A stretch of 64,000 bases of DNA, from assembly GCF_037023725.1 (NCBI RefSeq), contig NZ_CP146077.1, positions 1,587,001 through 1,651,000 on the forward strand, written 5' to 3'. Positions 44,738-54,451 of the stretch are shown here, one piece after another; position 1 is the stretch's first letter, and every line of letters starts with the position of its first letter. This stretch comes from Pseudomonas bubulae (GTDB taxonomy: Bacteria; Pseudomonadota; Gammaproteobacteria; Pseudomonadales; Pseudomonadaceae). Under the pieces are notes generated by a model, which did no database searches, had not been told where the DNA came from, and was given only the letters and a program-made list of their open reading frames with translations. The position numbers and the translations under genes are program-made.

Positions 44738-45331
44738 ATGAGCAATGACGGCGTAAATGTCGGCCGGCGTCGCTTCCTCGTAGCAGCCACATCCGTGGTG
44801 GGTGCTGCAGGAGCGGTGGGGGCGGCGGTCCCGTTCGTGGGGTCGTGGTTTCCCAGTGCCAAGGCGAAAGCCGCTGGCGCACCGGTGAAAGTGAATATTG
44901 CAAAGGTTGAGCCAGGTCAGCAAATGATTGCTGAATGGCGTGGCCAGCCGGTATTCATCGTACGTCGCACCGAGGAAATCCTGGCAAATCTGAAGAAGAT
45001 TGAAGGGCAGCTTGCTGACCCGGATTCCAAGCAATCTGATCAGCCTGCTTATGTAAATCCGGAGCTGCGGTCGATCAAGCCAGAAATTCTGTTGTTGATC
45101 GGTATTTGCACCCACTTGGGTTGCTCGCCTACGTTCCGTCCCGAGGTCGCGCCGGTTGATCTTGGCAAGGACTGGGTAGGCGGCTATTTCTGCCCTTGTC
45201 ATGGTTCGCACTATGATCTGGCCGGCCGCGTGTACAAGGCCCAGCCAGCGCCGCTGAACCTGCCAGTGCCGCCGTACTACTATGAGACGGACAACATTGT
45301 CGTCGTTGGCCTCGATGGGGAGAACGCGTAA
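44738..45331 (+). CDS. petA: Ubiquinol-cytochrome c reductase Rieske iron-sulfur subunit
   Basis: This 197-residue subunit of complex III carries the 2Fe-2S centre that takes an electron from ubiquinol. A Tat-type start (GRRRFLVAATS) and one membrane anchor precede the Rieske domain; cluster ligands are in CTHLGC and CPCHGSHYD. Length is standard. A TATACT -10 box at 44585-44590 with TTGCCA (15-bp spacer) may be the promoter. The stop overlaps petB by one base (TAATG). Confidence 0.98.
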   Translation: MSNDGVNVGRRRFLVAATSVVGAAGAVGAAVPFVGSWFPSAKAKAAGAPVKVNIAKVEPGQQMIAEWRGQPVFIVRRTEEILANLKKIEGQLADPDSKQSDQPAYVNPELRSIKPEILLLIGICTHLGCSPTFRPEVAPVDLGKDWVGGYFCPCHGSHYDLAGRVYKAQPAPLNLPVPPYYYETDNIVVVGLDGENA

Positions 45332-46542
45332 TGAGCAAGTTCATGGATTGGGTAGATGCCCGCTTCCCCGCCACCAAAATGTGGGAAGACCACCTCAGCA
45401 AGTATTACGCTCCGAAGAACTTCAACTTCTTCTATTTCTTTGGTTCTCTCGCACTGCTCGTTCTGGTCAACCAGATCGTTACCGGTGTGTGGCTGACCAT
45501 GAGCTACACGCCATCGGCAGAAGAGGCGTTTGCTTCTGTCGAATACATCATGCGTGACGTCGAATACGGTTCAATCCTGCGCTTGCTGCACTCTACCGGT
45601 GCATCGGCGTTCTTTATCGTCGTCTACCTGCACATGTTCCGCGGCCTGCTCTACGGCTCTTACCAGAAGCCCCGTGAGCTGGTCTGGCTGTTCGGCATGA
45701 TGATTTATCTGGCCCTGATGGCTGAAGCCTTTATGGGTTACCTGCTGCCTTGGGGGCAAATGTCCTACTGGGGCGCCCAGGTGATCATTTCGCTGTTCGG
45801 TGCGATCCCGGTTATCGGTAACGACCTGACCCAGTGGATTCGTGGTGACTACCTGATCTCCGGTATTACCCTGAACCGCTTCTTTGCCCTTCACGTCGTG
45901 GCCTTGCCTATCGTAATCCTGGGCCTGGTGGTGCTGCACATTCTTGCCCTGCACGAAGTCGGCTCCAACAACCCGGACGGCGTGGATATCAAGAAACACA
46001 AAGACGAAAACGGCATACCGCTGGATGGCATTCCCTTCCACCCGTACTACACCGTGAAAGATATCGTCGGCGTAGTGGTATTCCTGTTTATCTTCTGCTC
46101 GATTGTGTTCTTCTTCCCGGAAATGGGTGGTTACTTCCTGGAAAAACCGAACTTTGAACAGGCTAACGCCTTTAAAACGCCGGAACACATTGCCCCTGTC
46201 TGGTACTTCACGCCGTTCTACGCGATCTTGCGTGCCATCCCGGACAAGCTGCTTGGCGTGATTGCCATGGGCGCCGCGATTGCCGTGCTGTTCGTGTTGC
46301 CGTGGCTTGACCGCAGTCCGGTCAAATCCATGCGCTACAAAGGCTGGATGAGCAAGGTATGGCTGTGGGTGTTCTGCATCTCCTTCGTGATTCTGGGTGT
46401 GCTGGGTGTCTTGGCTCCTACCCCGGGCCGCACGCTGCTGTCGCAGGTGTGTACGTTCCTGTACTTCGCCTACTTCATTCTGATGCCGTTCTACACCAGG
46501 CTTGAGAAGACCAAACCGGTTCCGGAAAGGGTGACTGGCTGA
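45331..46542 (+). CDS. petB: Cytochrome b subunit of the bc1 complex
   Basis: This 403-residue membrane protein holds the two b hemes and both quinone sites. Heme ligands are in LHSTGASAFFIVVYLHMFRG and in FALHVVALPIVILGLVVLHI. The Qo-site motif is PVWY (in APVWYFTPFYAILR), the beta/gamma-proteobacterial form of PEWY. Eight or more membrane spans are evident. It overlaps petA and petC by one base each, so the operon is tightly coupled. Confidence 0.98.
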   Translation: MSKFMDWVDARFPATKMWEDHLSKYYAPKNFNFFYFFGSLALLVLVNQIVTGVWLTMSYTPSAEEAFASVEYIMRDVEYGSILRLLHSTGASAFFIVVYLHMFRGLLYGSYQKPRELVWLFGMMIYLALMAEAFMGYLLPWGQMSYWGAQVIISLFGAIPVIGNDLTQWIRGDYLISGITLNRFFALHVVALPIVILGLVVLHILALHEVGSNNPDGVDIKKHKDENGIPLDGIPFHPYYTVKDIVGVVVFLFIFCSIVFFFPEMGGYFLEKPNFEQANAFKTPEHIAPVWYFTPFYAILRAIPDKLLGVIAMGAAIAVLFVLPWLDRSPVKSMRYKGWMSKVWLWVFCISFVILGVLGVLAPTPGRTLLSQVCTFLYFAYFILMPFYTRLEKTKPVPERVTG

Positions 46543-47321
46543 TGAAAAAGCTATTTGCTGTATTGATGTTCGCGGTAATGCCTGTGTTCTCCTTTGCGGC
46601 AGAGCAAGGCGTGCAGCTCGACAAGGTCGACATCGATGTTTCTGACAAGGCGGCCCTGCAGGATGGTGCGCGTACGTTCGCCAACTACTGCATGGGTTGT
46701 CACAGTGCCAAGTTCCAGCGTTATGAGCGGGTCGCTGATGACCTGGGCATTCCCCATGAGGTCATGCTCGATAACCTGGTGTTCACCGGTGCCAAGATTG
46801 GCGACCACATGAACATCGGCATGCAGCCTAACGATGCCAAGGCCTGGTTCGGTGCTGCACCGCCTGACCTTACACTGGTGGCCCGTGTGCGTGGCACGGA
46901 CTGGCTGTACAGCTACCTGCGTGCCTTTTACGAAGACCCGTCGCGCCCTTGGGGTGTGAACAACAAAGTGTTCCCGAACGTGGGCATGCCCAACGTGCTG
47001 GCACCGTTGCAGGGTCGTCAGGTTATCGGTTGCAAGCAAGTACAGATCGTCGAAGACGGCAAGAAGCAGTATGATCCGCTCACCGGCACGCCTTTGACCC
47101 ATGAAGCGTGCGACCAGCTGACAGTGCTGCCAAAAACCGGCGCCCTGACTGAAGAGCAGTTCGATGAGAAGATCAAGAACCTTGTGACCTTCCTGGCCTA
47201 CTCGGCCAACCCGGTGAAGCTGGAGCATCAGCGCATCGGTACTTACGTGCTGATCTACCTGGCCTTCCTTTTTGTATTCGCTTATCTGCTCAAGCGCGAA
47301 TACTGGAAAGATGTGCACTGA
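46542..47321 (+). CDS. petC: Cytochrome c1 subunit of the bc1 complex
   Basis: This 259-residue subunit passes electrons from the Rieske centre to cytochrome c. It has a signal peptide (cleavage near SFA-AEQ), heme-binding CMGCH in FANYCMGCHSAKFQRY, and a C-terminal membrane anchor (YVLIYLAFLFVFAYLLKREYW). It is the last of petABC. The gap to sspA (186 bp) is mostly one large hairpin. Confidence 0.97.
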   Translation: MKKLFAVLMFAVMPVFSFAAEQGVQLDKVDIDVSDKAALQDGARTFANYCMGCHSAKFQRYERVADDLGIPHEVMLDNLVFTGAKIGDHMNIGMQPNDAKAWFGAAPPDLTLVARVRGTDWLYSYLRAFYEDPSRPWGVNNKVFPNVGMPNVLAPLQGRQVIGCKQVQIVEDGKKQYDPLTGTPLTHEACDQLTVLPKTGALTEEQFDEKIKNLVTFLAYSANPVKLEHQRIGTYVLIYLAFLFVFAYLLKREYWKDVH

Positions 47322-47350
47322 TATAGTTACACGCAATGCTGTTAATCGTG

Positions 47351-47470
47351 CGCGCCCAAGGGTGTCTCTGAAAAGGTAACAGTGCAGGGCGGGTGACAGG
47401 CGGGGTCAATGACCTTGCCAGTCACCTGGCCTGTGGTTATCAGAGGCTTTCCTTGGGCGCGTTCGTTTTT
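47351..47470 (+). ncRNA. Long rod-shaped hairpin with T-tract between petC and sspA (unassigned RNA structure)
   Basis: Outer arms CGCGCCCAAGG / CCTTGGGCGCG (47351-47361, 47451-47461) are 11 bp perfect. Inside, GTCTCTGA (47364-47371) pairs TCAGAGGC (47440-47447), TAAC pairs GTTA, CAGG (47385-47388) pairs CCTG (47430-47433), GGTGAC (47392-47397) pairs GTCACC (47421-47426), and GGCGGGGTC (47399-47407) pairs GACCTTGCC (47411-47419) with AAT loop. TTTTT ends at 47470. It could be a terminator for petABC, an attenuating leader of sspA, or a small RNA. I know no matching family. Confidence 0.6.
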
Positions 47471-47507
47471 CCGCTCCCGATAATTTCAACAAGCGAGGAG
47501 GACCGCC

Positions 47508-48125
47508 ATGGGCGTGACCAATCGGTTGGCCTGTTACTCCGACCCCGCCGACCACTATTCCCACCGAGTGCGCATTGTGCTCGCAGAGAAAGGTGTCAGC
47601 GCCGAGATCATCAGTGTGGAGGCGGGCCGTCAGCCGCCGAAGCTGATCGAAGTGAACCCCTACGGCAGCCTGCCAACCCTGGTCGATCGTGACCTGGCGT
47701 TGTGGGAGTCGACTGTGGTGATGGAATATCTGGATGAGCGCTATCCGCATCCGCCGCTGTTGCCGGTGTACCCGGTGGCACGGGCCAATAGCCGTCTGCT
47801 GATTCATCGTATTCAGCGCGACTGGTGTGCGCTGGTCGACCTGATTCTTGATTCGCGAACCAAGGAGCCGGCGCGCGTGCAAGCCCGCAAGGAGTTGCGC
47901 GAGAGCCTGACGGGTGTTTCTGCATTATTTGCCGACAAACCTTTTTTCCTCAGTGATGAGCAAAGTCTGGTCGACTGCTGTCTATTGCCGATACTCTGGC
48001 GTCTGCCTGTTTTGGGTATTGAATTGCCGCGGCCAGCCAAGCCGTTGCTCGACTATATGGAGCGCCAATTTGCGCGTGAGGCTTTCCAGGCGAGTCTGTC
48101 TGGTGTCGAACGCGACATGCGCTAA
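47508..48125 (+). CDS. sspA: Stringent starvation protein A
   Basis: SspA is a GST-fold protein that binds RNA polymerase and shapes stress and virulence transcription. The 205-residue protein has [20 protein letters not shown], the thioredoxin-like core [20 protein letters not shown] and [17 protein letters not shown], all SspA marks. It lacks a catalytic Ser/Cys for glutathione, as usual. GGAGGA precedes the ATG. It follows the petC hairpin and is 17 bp before sspB. Confidence 0.97.
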   Translation: MGVTNRLACYSDPADHYSHRVRIVLAEKGVSAEIISVEAGRQPPKLIEVNPYGSLPTLVDRDLALWESTVVMEYLDERYPHPPLLPVYPVARANSRLLIHRIQRDWCALVDLILDSRTKEPARVQARKELRESLTGVSALFADKPFFLSDEQSLVDCCLLPILWRLPVLGIELPRPAKPLLDYMERQFAREAFQASLSGVERDMR

Positions 48126-48142
48126 AGCTTTAGGAGCCCTCG

Positions 48143-48556
48143 ATGAATTCAAGTCGACCTTATCTGGTGCGTGCGCTCTACGAGTGGATCGTTGATAACG
48201 ACTGCACTCCGCACATGCTGGTTAACTCTGACTACCCCAAGGTGCAAGTGCCTGCGGGTTTTGCCAGTGACGGGCAGATTGTCCTCAATGTTTCGCCAAC
48301 CGCCGTGCGTCAATTGCACATGGACAACGAAGCAGTAAGCTTTGAGGGGCGCTTTGGTGGTGTACCACACACCTTGTACGTGCCTATTGCAGCCATTCTG
48401 GGCGTTTACGCCCGTGAGAACGGTCAGGGCATGGTGTTTGACCTGGAAGAGCCTCTCGAGGCTGATGACGAGGTTGAGCCGGGTGATGATAGTCCGCCGC
48501 CAGGCTCCGAGCCGCCGCGACCTACAGGCCGGCCAAGCCTGAAAGTGGTGAAGTAA
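48143..48556 (+). CDS. sspB: ClpXP protease specificity-enhancing factor SspB
   Basis: SspB delivers ssrA-tagged and some other proteins to ClpXP. The 137-residue protein has a substrate-binding domain (NSSRPYLVRALYEWIVDNDC, then VPHTLYVPIAAILGVYAREN), an acidic Pro-rich linker, and the ClpX-docking tail RPSLKVVK. Domain order and size are standard. It is the second gene of sspAB and ends at a terminator. Confidence 0.97.
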   Translation: MNSSRPYLVRALYEWIVDNDCTPHMLVNSDYPKVQVPAGFASDGQIVLNVSPTAVRQLHMDNEAVSFEGRFGGVPHTLYVPIAAILGVYARENGQGMVFDLEEPLEADDEVEPGDDSPPPGSEPPRPTGRPSLKVVK

Positions 48557-48589
48557 TAAAAAAGGCGACCTGAAAAGGTCGCCTTTTTT
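48557..48589. terminator. Bidirectional terminator between sspB and dolP
   Basis: Arms AAAGGCGACC / GGTCGCCTTT (48561-48570, 48577-48586), with A-tract before and T-tract after. Confidence 0.94.
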
Positions 48590-48609
48590 GTGTCTGGCAG
48601 CCGTGGCCG

Positions 48610-49781
<1,172 letters not shown>

Positions 49782-49915
49782 CTATGTGACCTTAAGTAGG
49801 GCGGCTGGTCGGGCGTGAACCAGGTGTTCCTGGGTGACTTCCCGGCACAAGAATGTGCAGCCCGCAAAGCAAAGCAAAATCGTTGAAAAAGGGAGCTGGA
49901 ATCGGCCTGGCAGCG

Positions 49916-50281
49916 CTACTGGCTGTCAAAGGCATTCCGTAGCCAGTTCAGTCGGGGTGTTGTGCTGTCCATCGTCACCACGTCAAAGCGGCACGGGTGA
50001 TTGGCCCAGCGTGTCTGTTGCTGCAAGAAATGCTGGGCGGCAAGTATCAGTTTTTGACGCTTGCGGCCGTCAATACTGGCCAGTGCGCCACCCCATTGCG
50101 CATGTTGACGGTAACGAACTTCGACGAATACTACTGTATCGCCGTCAAGCATGACCAGATCCAGCTCGCCGCGCCTGCATGCCCAGTTCTGTGCCAGCAG
50201 GCGCAAACCCTGTTGCTCAAGATGCCGCAGCGCGAGGCGCTCGGCATCCTTGCCAGTTTGCTGGCTTGAGCGTTCGGGCAT
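49916..50281 (-). CDS. yraN: YraN family protein (UPF0102, nuclease-like fold)
   Basis: This 121-residue protein belongs to UPF0102. It shows GKDAERLALRHLEQQGLRLL and the nuclease-like core RRGELDLVMLDGDTVVFVEV (E/D residues as in Holliday resolvase folds). Function is not established. ATG 50281 overlaps the lpoA stop by one base (TGATG), so the two are coupled; the longer frame to 50335 overlaps lpoA and is rejected. Confidence 0.92.
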   Translation of the reverse strand: MPERSSQQTGKDAERLALRHLEQQGLRLLAQNWACRRGELDLVMLDGDTVVFVEVRYRQHAQWGGALASIDGRKRQKLILAAQHFLQQQTRWANHPCRFDVVTMDSTTPRLNWLRNAFDSQ

Positions 50282-52053
50282 CAGTTGGCGGTAGCCGGCA
50301 GGCGTTGAGGCTGGCCATTGGCGAATTCGGCCCATTGCAGTTGACGTTCTACACGTTGGGTCGGGCTCATGCTCAAGCTGCCGGACATACCGTCGATCCG
50401 GCTGTCGGGCAGGGCTTTAAGCTGGCCCAGGCTCGGTGCCAGGCGATAGGCGTCGATACCCATCGCATACAGGCGGCCCAGGCTGCCGCCTGCTTGCGGC
50501 CATTGTGCGGTCACTTGCTGGCGTAGCGGGTTGTTCGGGTCGAGGAGCCAGGGGGTCTCGCAAAAACGGATGCCGTTCATGTCGTTGTACTGGTTCTGGT
50601 CGCCGCTGGCGCTGAATACGTGGGAGGTTGCGTATACCGGCAGATCACCTGCGTACTGGTAGTTCAGCGTGGGTTTGATCTGCTGGGCCTGCTGCGGGGT
50701 CGCGGCGAGGAACAGGAACTGCATGTCCTGGCGACGCGTTGGTTCGCTCGAGCCGCCGTTTTTGCGCAGTTGCACCAGATCGGCCACTTGCTGGGCGAGG
50801 GCTACAGGTTTGTCGATATGTTCAACGCCAACGACGGTGCCGCCATGGGCTTCCCATTCCTGGCGGAATGCCTTGAGCACGCGATCGCCCCACTCACCGA
50901 CCGGGACCATGGCGCCAGCGCGGGTCAGGCCGTCGGCCCGGGCGCGGCGAGCCACTTCGCGGGCTTCGTCTTCAGCCGCCAGACCGAACTGAAACAGTTG
51001 CGCCGGGCCTTGGGTGCCCTCGCTGTAGTTCAGGGCCAGGGTGGTAATCGGCAGTTGCGGGCGGCTGTTCAGTTGCTTGACCAGGTTTTTTTCCAGTGGG
51101 CCAACCACCAGTTGCACGCCGTCGGCTTGTGCCTGGCGGTAGAACTCGTCCAGCGAGGTCAGGCGCGAGCTGTCATAGAACTGAATGCTCGGCGGGTTCT
51201 GGCCGGCTTGCTGGGCCTGATAATGTGCAGCCATAAAGCCATCACGCAGTGCTTTGCTCACCGAGGCCAGTTGGCCGTCCTGTGGCAGCAGCAGGGCGAT
51301 CTTGGTCAGGGGCTGGCTGGCCAGCTCCTTGAGCTTGACCAGTGGGGTCGGCAGCTGGATAGCGGCCGGGTGGGCCGGGTTCTGTGCGCGCCATTGATCA
51401 ATCGCGTTCTGTTGGTCTTGCAGGGTGCCGGCGCTTTTCACCGCCAGGGCCAGGGACATCCAGCCGCTCAGTACATCATTGCCCTGGGCGTGCAGTTGCT
51501 CGGCCGGCAAGCTGGCCACCAGTGCCCAGATAGCGTCGTTGTTGCTGTTGGCGGCATCGCCGGTCAGGTTCGGGCTCAGCGCTGCGCGTTCACGGGCGGC
51601 GGCCAGGGCCTGGCCGTCAGCCTCCAGGGCGCGGGCATGCAAGGTACGGGTGCGCACTTGCAGGTCGACGGGCAGCTCGCCCAGGATCGATGTGCTTGGA
51701 TGATTCAGGGCGGCGACTGCGGCCTTGGGATCATTGCGGTTCATCGCCAGTTCGGCTGCCAGGGTGTTGGCAAAAACCTGTTGTGCGGTCTTGAGCTGGT
51801 CCAGCGGGACCATGGCCAGGATCTGCGCGGCGCGGGCGTTGTTTTGCTGGCGCAGGGCAAGGTCGGCTGCCGACAGGCGCAACAGGGCGGCCTTTTCCGG
51901 ATTGGTGCTCTCGGTGGCCTGCTGGAGCAATTGCTCAAGGCTGGCATCCGGGGTCCGTGGAAGTTCGCCAAGGCTGGACGAGGGCGAGCTGGCGCAAGCC
52001 GCCAGCAGGGCAGCAAGGCAGAGGGCAGTGAACAGCCGCAGGCAAGCGATCAT
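50281..52053 (-). CDS. lpoA: LpoA-like penicillin-binding protein activator (outer-membrane lipoprotein)
   Basis: This 590-residue lipoprotein has lipobox LLAACA, a TPR-like N-terminal half rich in Leu/Ala repeats, and a C-terminal LppC domain of periplasmic-binding-protein type (KIALLLPQDGQLASVSKALR, VVGPLEKNLVKQL). E. coli LpoA reaches through the peptidoglycan to activate PBP1A. ATG 52053 gives the signal peptide MIACLRLFTALCLAALLAAC; the longer frame to 52077 is less likely. It heads the minus-strand operon lpoA-yraN-diaA-dolP. Confidence 0.92.
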   Translation of the reverse strand: MIACLRLFTALCLAALLAACASSPSSSLGELPRTPDASLEQLLQQATESTNPEKAALLRLSAADLALRQQNNARAAQILAMVPLDQLKTAQQVFANTLAAELAMNRNDPKAAVAALNHPSTSILGELPVDLQVRTRTLHARALEADGQALAAARERAALSPNLTGDAANSNNDAIWALVASLPAEQLHAQGNDVLSGWMSLALAVKSAGTLQDQQNAIDQWRAQNPAHPAAIQLPTPLVKLKELASQPLTKIALLLPQDGQLASVSKALRDGFMAAHYQAQQAGQNPPSIQFYDSSRLTSLDEFYRQAQADGVQLVVGPLEKNLVKQLNSRPQLPITTLALNYSEGTQGPAQLFQFGLAAEDEAREVARRARADGLTRAGAMVPVGEWGDRVLKAFRQEWEAHGGTVVGVEHIDKPVALAQQVADLVQLRKNGGSSEPTRRQDMQFLFLAATPQQAQQIKPTLNYQYAGDLPVYATSHVFSASGDQNQYNDMNGIRFCETPWLLDPNNPLRQQVTAQWPQAGGSLGRLYAMGIDAYRLAPSLGQLKALPDSRIDGMSGSLSMSPTQRVERQLQWAEFANGQPQRLPATAN

Positions 52054-52270
52054 GTAGTGTTCCTGATACTCGATCAAATGAGTTGGGAAGTGTACCCAAG
52101 CACTGGCCGGGGCGCGATGTTAGAGGCAATAAAGCCTGAATTTAGATGCGTTATGTACGTTGTGGCATTAAAAGTTTACCCGGTTGGCGTTTTGCGGCCT
52201 GCAGGGTGGGTGCGTTCATGAGGTCTCTACGCGCTACAATGGCGCCTTTAACTCTTATGAGGTGTGCGTT

Positions 52271-53143
52271 TTGACTGCTCCAGGTGATATGAATTCCGTT
52301 CTTGGCTCACTTTATGTGGTGGCCACGCCCATCGGTAACCTGGACGACATCAGTGCGCGTGCGCTCAAGGTATTGCGTGATGTATCGCTGATTGCGGCCG
52401 AAGACACGCGCCACTCCCTGCGCTTGATGCAGCATTTTGGTATCTCCACGCCGCTGGGTGCCTGTCACGAGCATAACGAGCGTGATGAAGGCAGTCGGTT
52501 TATCCAGCGTTTGCTGGCGGGTGAAGATGTGGCATTGATCTCGGATGCCGGTACCCCGCTGATCTCCGACCCCGGTTATCACCTCGTGCGTCAGGCGCGT
52601 GCTGCCGGGATCAAGGTCGTGCCCGTGCCGGGAGCCTGCGCCTTGATCGCCGCCTTGTCGGCTGCGGGGCTGCCTTCTGATCGCTTTATCTTTGAGGGGT
52701 TCCTGCCGGCCAAGGCGGTTGGGCGTCGTTCGCGGCTGCAATTACTTAAGGAAGAGCCGCGCACACTGATTTTTTACGAGGCCCCGCACCGTATTCTTGA
52801 GTGCCTGCAAGATCTTGAATTGGTATTCGGGCCCGAGCGCCCGGCATTGCTGGCGCGTGAGCTGACTAAAACATTCGAGACGCTCAAAGGTTTGCCCCTG
52901 TCCGAGCTGCGCGCTTTTGTTGAAAGCGACAGTAACCAGCAGCGCGGCGAGTGTGTGGTTCTGGTTGCCGGCTGGACTGCGCCAGAAACGGAAGACGCGG
53001 TCAGCAGTGAGGCAATGCGTATTCTCGACTTGCTGCTTAAAGAAATGCCGCTCAAGCGTGCTGCTGCACTTGCAGCTGAAATAACCGGTGAGCGCAAAAA
53101 CGTGTTGTACCAAGTTGCACTTGAAAAGCAGAAAAGTGAGTAA
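52271..53143 (+). CDS. rsmI: 16S rRNA (cytidine(1402)-2'-O)-methyltransferase RsmI
   Basis: RsmI methylates C1402 in the ribosomal P site. The 290-residue protein has the SAM-dependent tetrapyrrole-methylase fold, with GSLYVVATPIGNLDDISARA, AAEDTRHS and ISDAGTPLISDPG. The start is probably TTG 52271, which has GAGGTG 7 bp upstream; an in-frame ATG at 52289 lies too close to its AGGTG. A TACAAT -10 box at 52235-52240 fits. It is divergent from lpoA. Confidence 0.94.
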   Translation: MTAPGDMNSVLGSLYVVATPIGNLDDISARALKVLRDVSLIAAEDTRHSLRLMQHFGISTPLGACHEHNERDEGSRFIQRLLAGEDVALISDAGTPLISDPGYHLVRQARAAGIKVVPVPGACALIAALSAAGLPSDRFIFEGFLPAKAVGRRSRLQLLKEEPRTLIFYEAPHRILECLQDLELVFGPERPALLARELTKTFETLKGLPLSELRAFVESDSNQQRGECVVLVAGWTAPETEDAVSSEAMRILDLLLKEMPLKRAAALAAEITGERKNVLYQVALEKQKSE

Positions 53144-53198
53144 CAATTGATATCGGGTGATGGCACTTTGATATTTCTTTGTGTTCTAGCCCGTGGCT

Positions 53199-53241
53199 AA
53201 AGGCCGCAAGTCAGGCAAATCAACCTGCCTTGCGGCTTTTA
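53199..53241 (+). terminator. Probable terminator of rsmI
   Basis: GCCGCAAG-T-CAGG / CCTG-C-CTTGCGGC (53203-53215, 53224-53236) followed by TTTT. It precedes the RNase P RNA gene. Confidence 0.75.
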
Positions 53242-53281
53242 ACGCTTGTTCTATACGCTCTGTACAGTTAATCTTCGCGCC

Positions 53282-53647
53282 GGAGAGTCGATTGGACAGT
53301 CGCTGCCCTCTATGAAAATTAGGGGGGGGAGGAAAGTCCGGGCTCCATAGGGCGAAGTGCCAGGTAATGCCTGGGAGGCGTGAGCCTACGGAAAGTGCCA
53401 CAGAAAATAACCGCCTAAGCGCTTCGGCGCCGGTAAGGGTGAAAAGGTGCGGTAAGAGCGCACCGCACGACTGGCAACAGTTCGTGGCTAGGTAAACCCC
53501 ACTTGGAGCAAGACCAAATAGGGTCCCAAGGCGTGGCCCGCGCTGGGACCGGGTAGGTTGCTAAAGATGTCCAGTGATGGCCATCGTAGACGAATGACTG
53601 TTCACGACAGAACCCGGCTTACAGATCGACTCTCCACCTTTTTTTCT
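53282..53647 (+). ncRNA. rnpB: RNase P RNA, bacterial type A
   Basis: The catalytic RNA of RNase P, which matures tRNA 5' ends. End helix P1 is GGAGAGTCGAT (53282-53292) with ATCGACTCTCC (53625-53635). The conserved core is present: GAGGAAAGTCCGGGCTCC (53328-53345), GGTAAGGGTGAAAAGG, AGAGCGCACCG, and the 3' P4 strand ACAGAACCCGGCTTA. A T-rich tract (53639-53647) ends it. Length and features fit type A of gamma-proteobacteria. The ends are accurate to a few bases. Confidence 0.97.
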
Positions 53648-53892
53648 TCTGTCTGCGCTGCAGGCAGATTGCTATATTCGCAATTGCCTTATCCCCCCCT
53701 GCAATTCATCGCAAGATTATTTCCCGACGTAATGCCGAAAAGTTCTTACTCTTAACAAACTACTTTAAGTTTGAAGTCCAGAGCTTTGAATTTGCGGCGC
53801 GTCGCGGGTCAAAAAATCTCTCCGCTTACTGCTCCACGTCTATTTCCCCTCCTAAATCTCCGTTATGTAAGGGTTTTCCTGTAGGCCGCTCC

Positions 53893-53922
53893 TTGACGGT
53901 GGTGTGGGCGCATTCCTATAGT
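53893..53922 (+). promoter_or_regulatory. Probable sigma-70 promoter of the mraZ/dcw operon
   Basis: TTGACG (53893-53898), an 18-bp spacer and TATAGT (53917-53922) lie about 75 bp before the mraZ start. The predicted transcript start near 53929 is at the edge of the MraZ boxes. Confidence 0.75.
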
Positions 53923-53930
53923 GTGCATAA

Positions 53931-53955
53931 GTGGTGAAAAGTGGCGTGAAGTGGG
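53931..53955 (+). promoter_or_regulatory. Candidate MraZ operator: three GTGGN boxes in 10-bp phase
   Basis: GTGGTGAAAA, GTGGCGTGAA and GTGGGTTTTT start at 53931, 53941 and 53951. MraZ of other bacteria binds TGGGN-type repeats spaced by 5 bp in its own promoter. Position just after the -10 box suits repression by roadblock or occlusion. Confidence 0.75.
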
Positions 53956-53995
53956 TTTTTTAGACGTAAAACGCTAATATTTGGAGATGCGGCCA

Positions 53996-54451
53996 GTGTT
54001 TCGCGGAGCCAACGCAATCAGTCTCGATGCCAAGGGCCGTCTCGCAATGCCGAGCCGGTACCGTGACGAGTTGAATTTGCGCAGTTCCGGGCAACTGATC
54101 GTGACCATTGATGCCGTTGATCCCTGCTTGTGTGTGTACCCCCTCGATGAGTGGGAGTTGATTGAAACCAAGCTTCGGGCGTTGCCTTCGCTGCGTGAAG
54201 AAAACCGCCGCTTGCAACGTCTGTTGATTGGTAACGCCGTCGACCTTGAGCTCGATGGCAGTGGTCGTTTTCTGGTACCGCCCCGCTTGCGTGAATATGC
54301 CCGACTGGACAAGCGCGCAATGCTGGTGGGCCAGCTGAACAAGTTTCAACTGTGGGACGAGGATGCTTGGGAGGCGGTTTCTGCCGCTGACCTTGCAGCC
54401 ATTCAACAACCGGGCGCGATGCCTGACGAACTGCGTGATTTAATTCTGTGA
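53996..54451 (+). CDS. mraZ: Transcriptional regulator MraZ
   Basis: MraZ is a ring-forming DNA-binding protein of the AbrB/SpoVT fold that regulates the dcw cluster. The 151-residue protein has two copies of the DxxxR motif, [15 protein letters not shown] and [15 protein letters not shown]. The start is taken as GTG 53996 (protein [14 protein letters not shown]), since GGAG at 53983-53986 is 9 bp upstream; the ATG at 53987 is immediately after that site and TTG 53981 is before it. The stop overlaps rsmH by four bases. Confidence 0.95.
   Translation: MFRGANAISLDAKGRLAMPSRYRDELNLRSSGQLIVTIDAVDPCLCVYPLDEWELIETKLRALPSLREENRRLQRLLIGNAVDLELDGSGRFLVPPRLREYARLDKRAMLVGQLNKFQLWDEDAWEAVSAADLAAIQQPGAMPDELRDLIL

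Larger units (their letters stand above)
53648..53995. other. Region between rnpB and mraZ
   Basis: About 350 bp, AT-rich in its first 270 bp and without a credible gene. Its end holds the dcw promoter and MraZ boxes listed separately. I see no other clear signal. Confidence 0.6.

Noticed and set aside
46199..46210. PVWY in place of PEWY in cytochrome b
   Set aside because: This is the known form in many beta- and gamma-proteobacteria, so not unusual here.
47406..47882. 158-residue minus-strand ORF over the sspA leader and start
   Set aside because: Overlaps the hairpin and sspA and has no recognisable domain.
53558..53755. 65-residue ORF inside rnpB and its downstream region
   Set aside because: The bases 53558-53647 are RNase P RNA; the frame is accidental.
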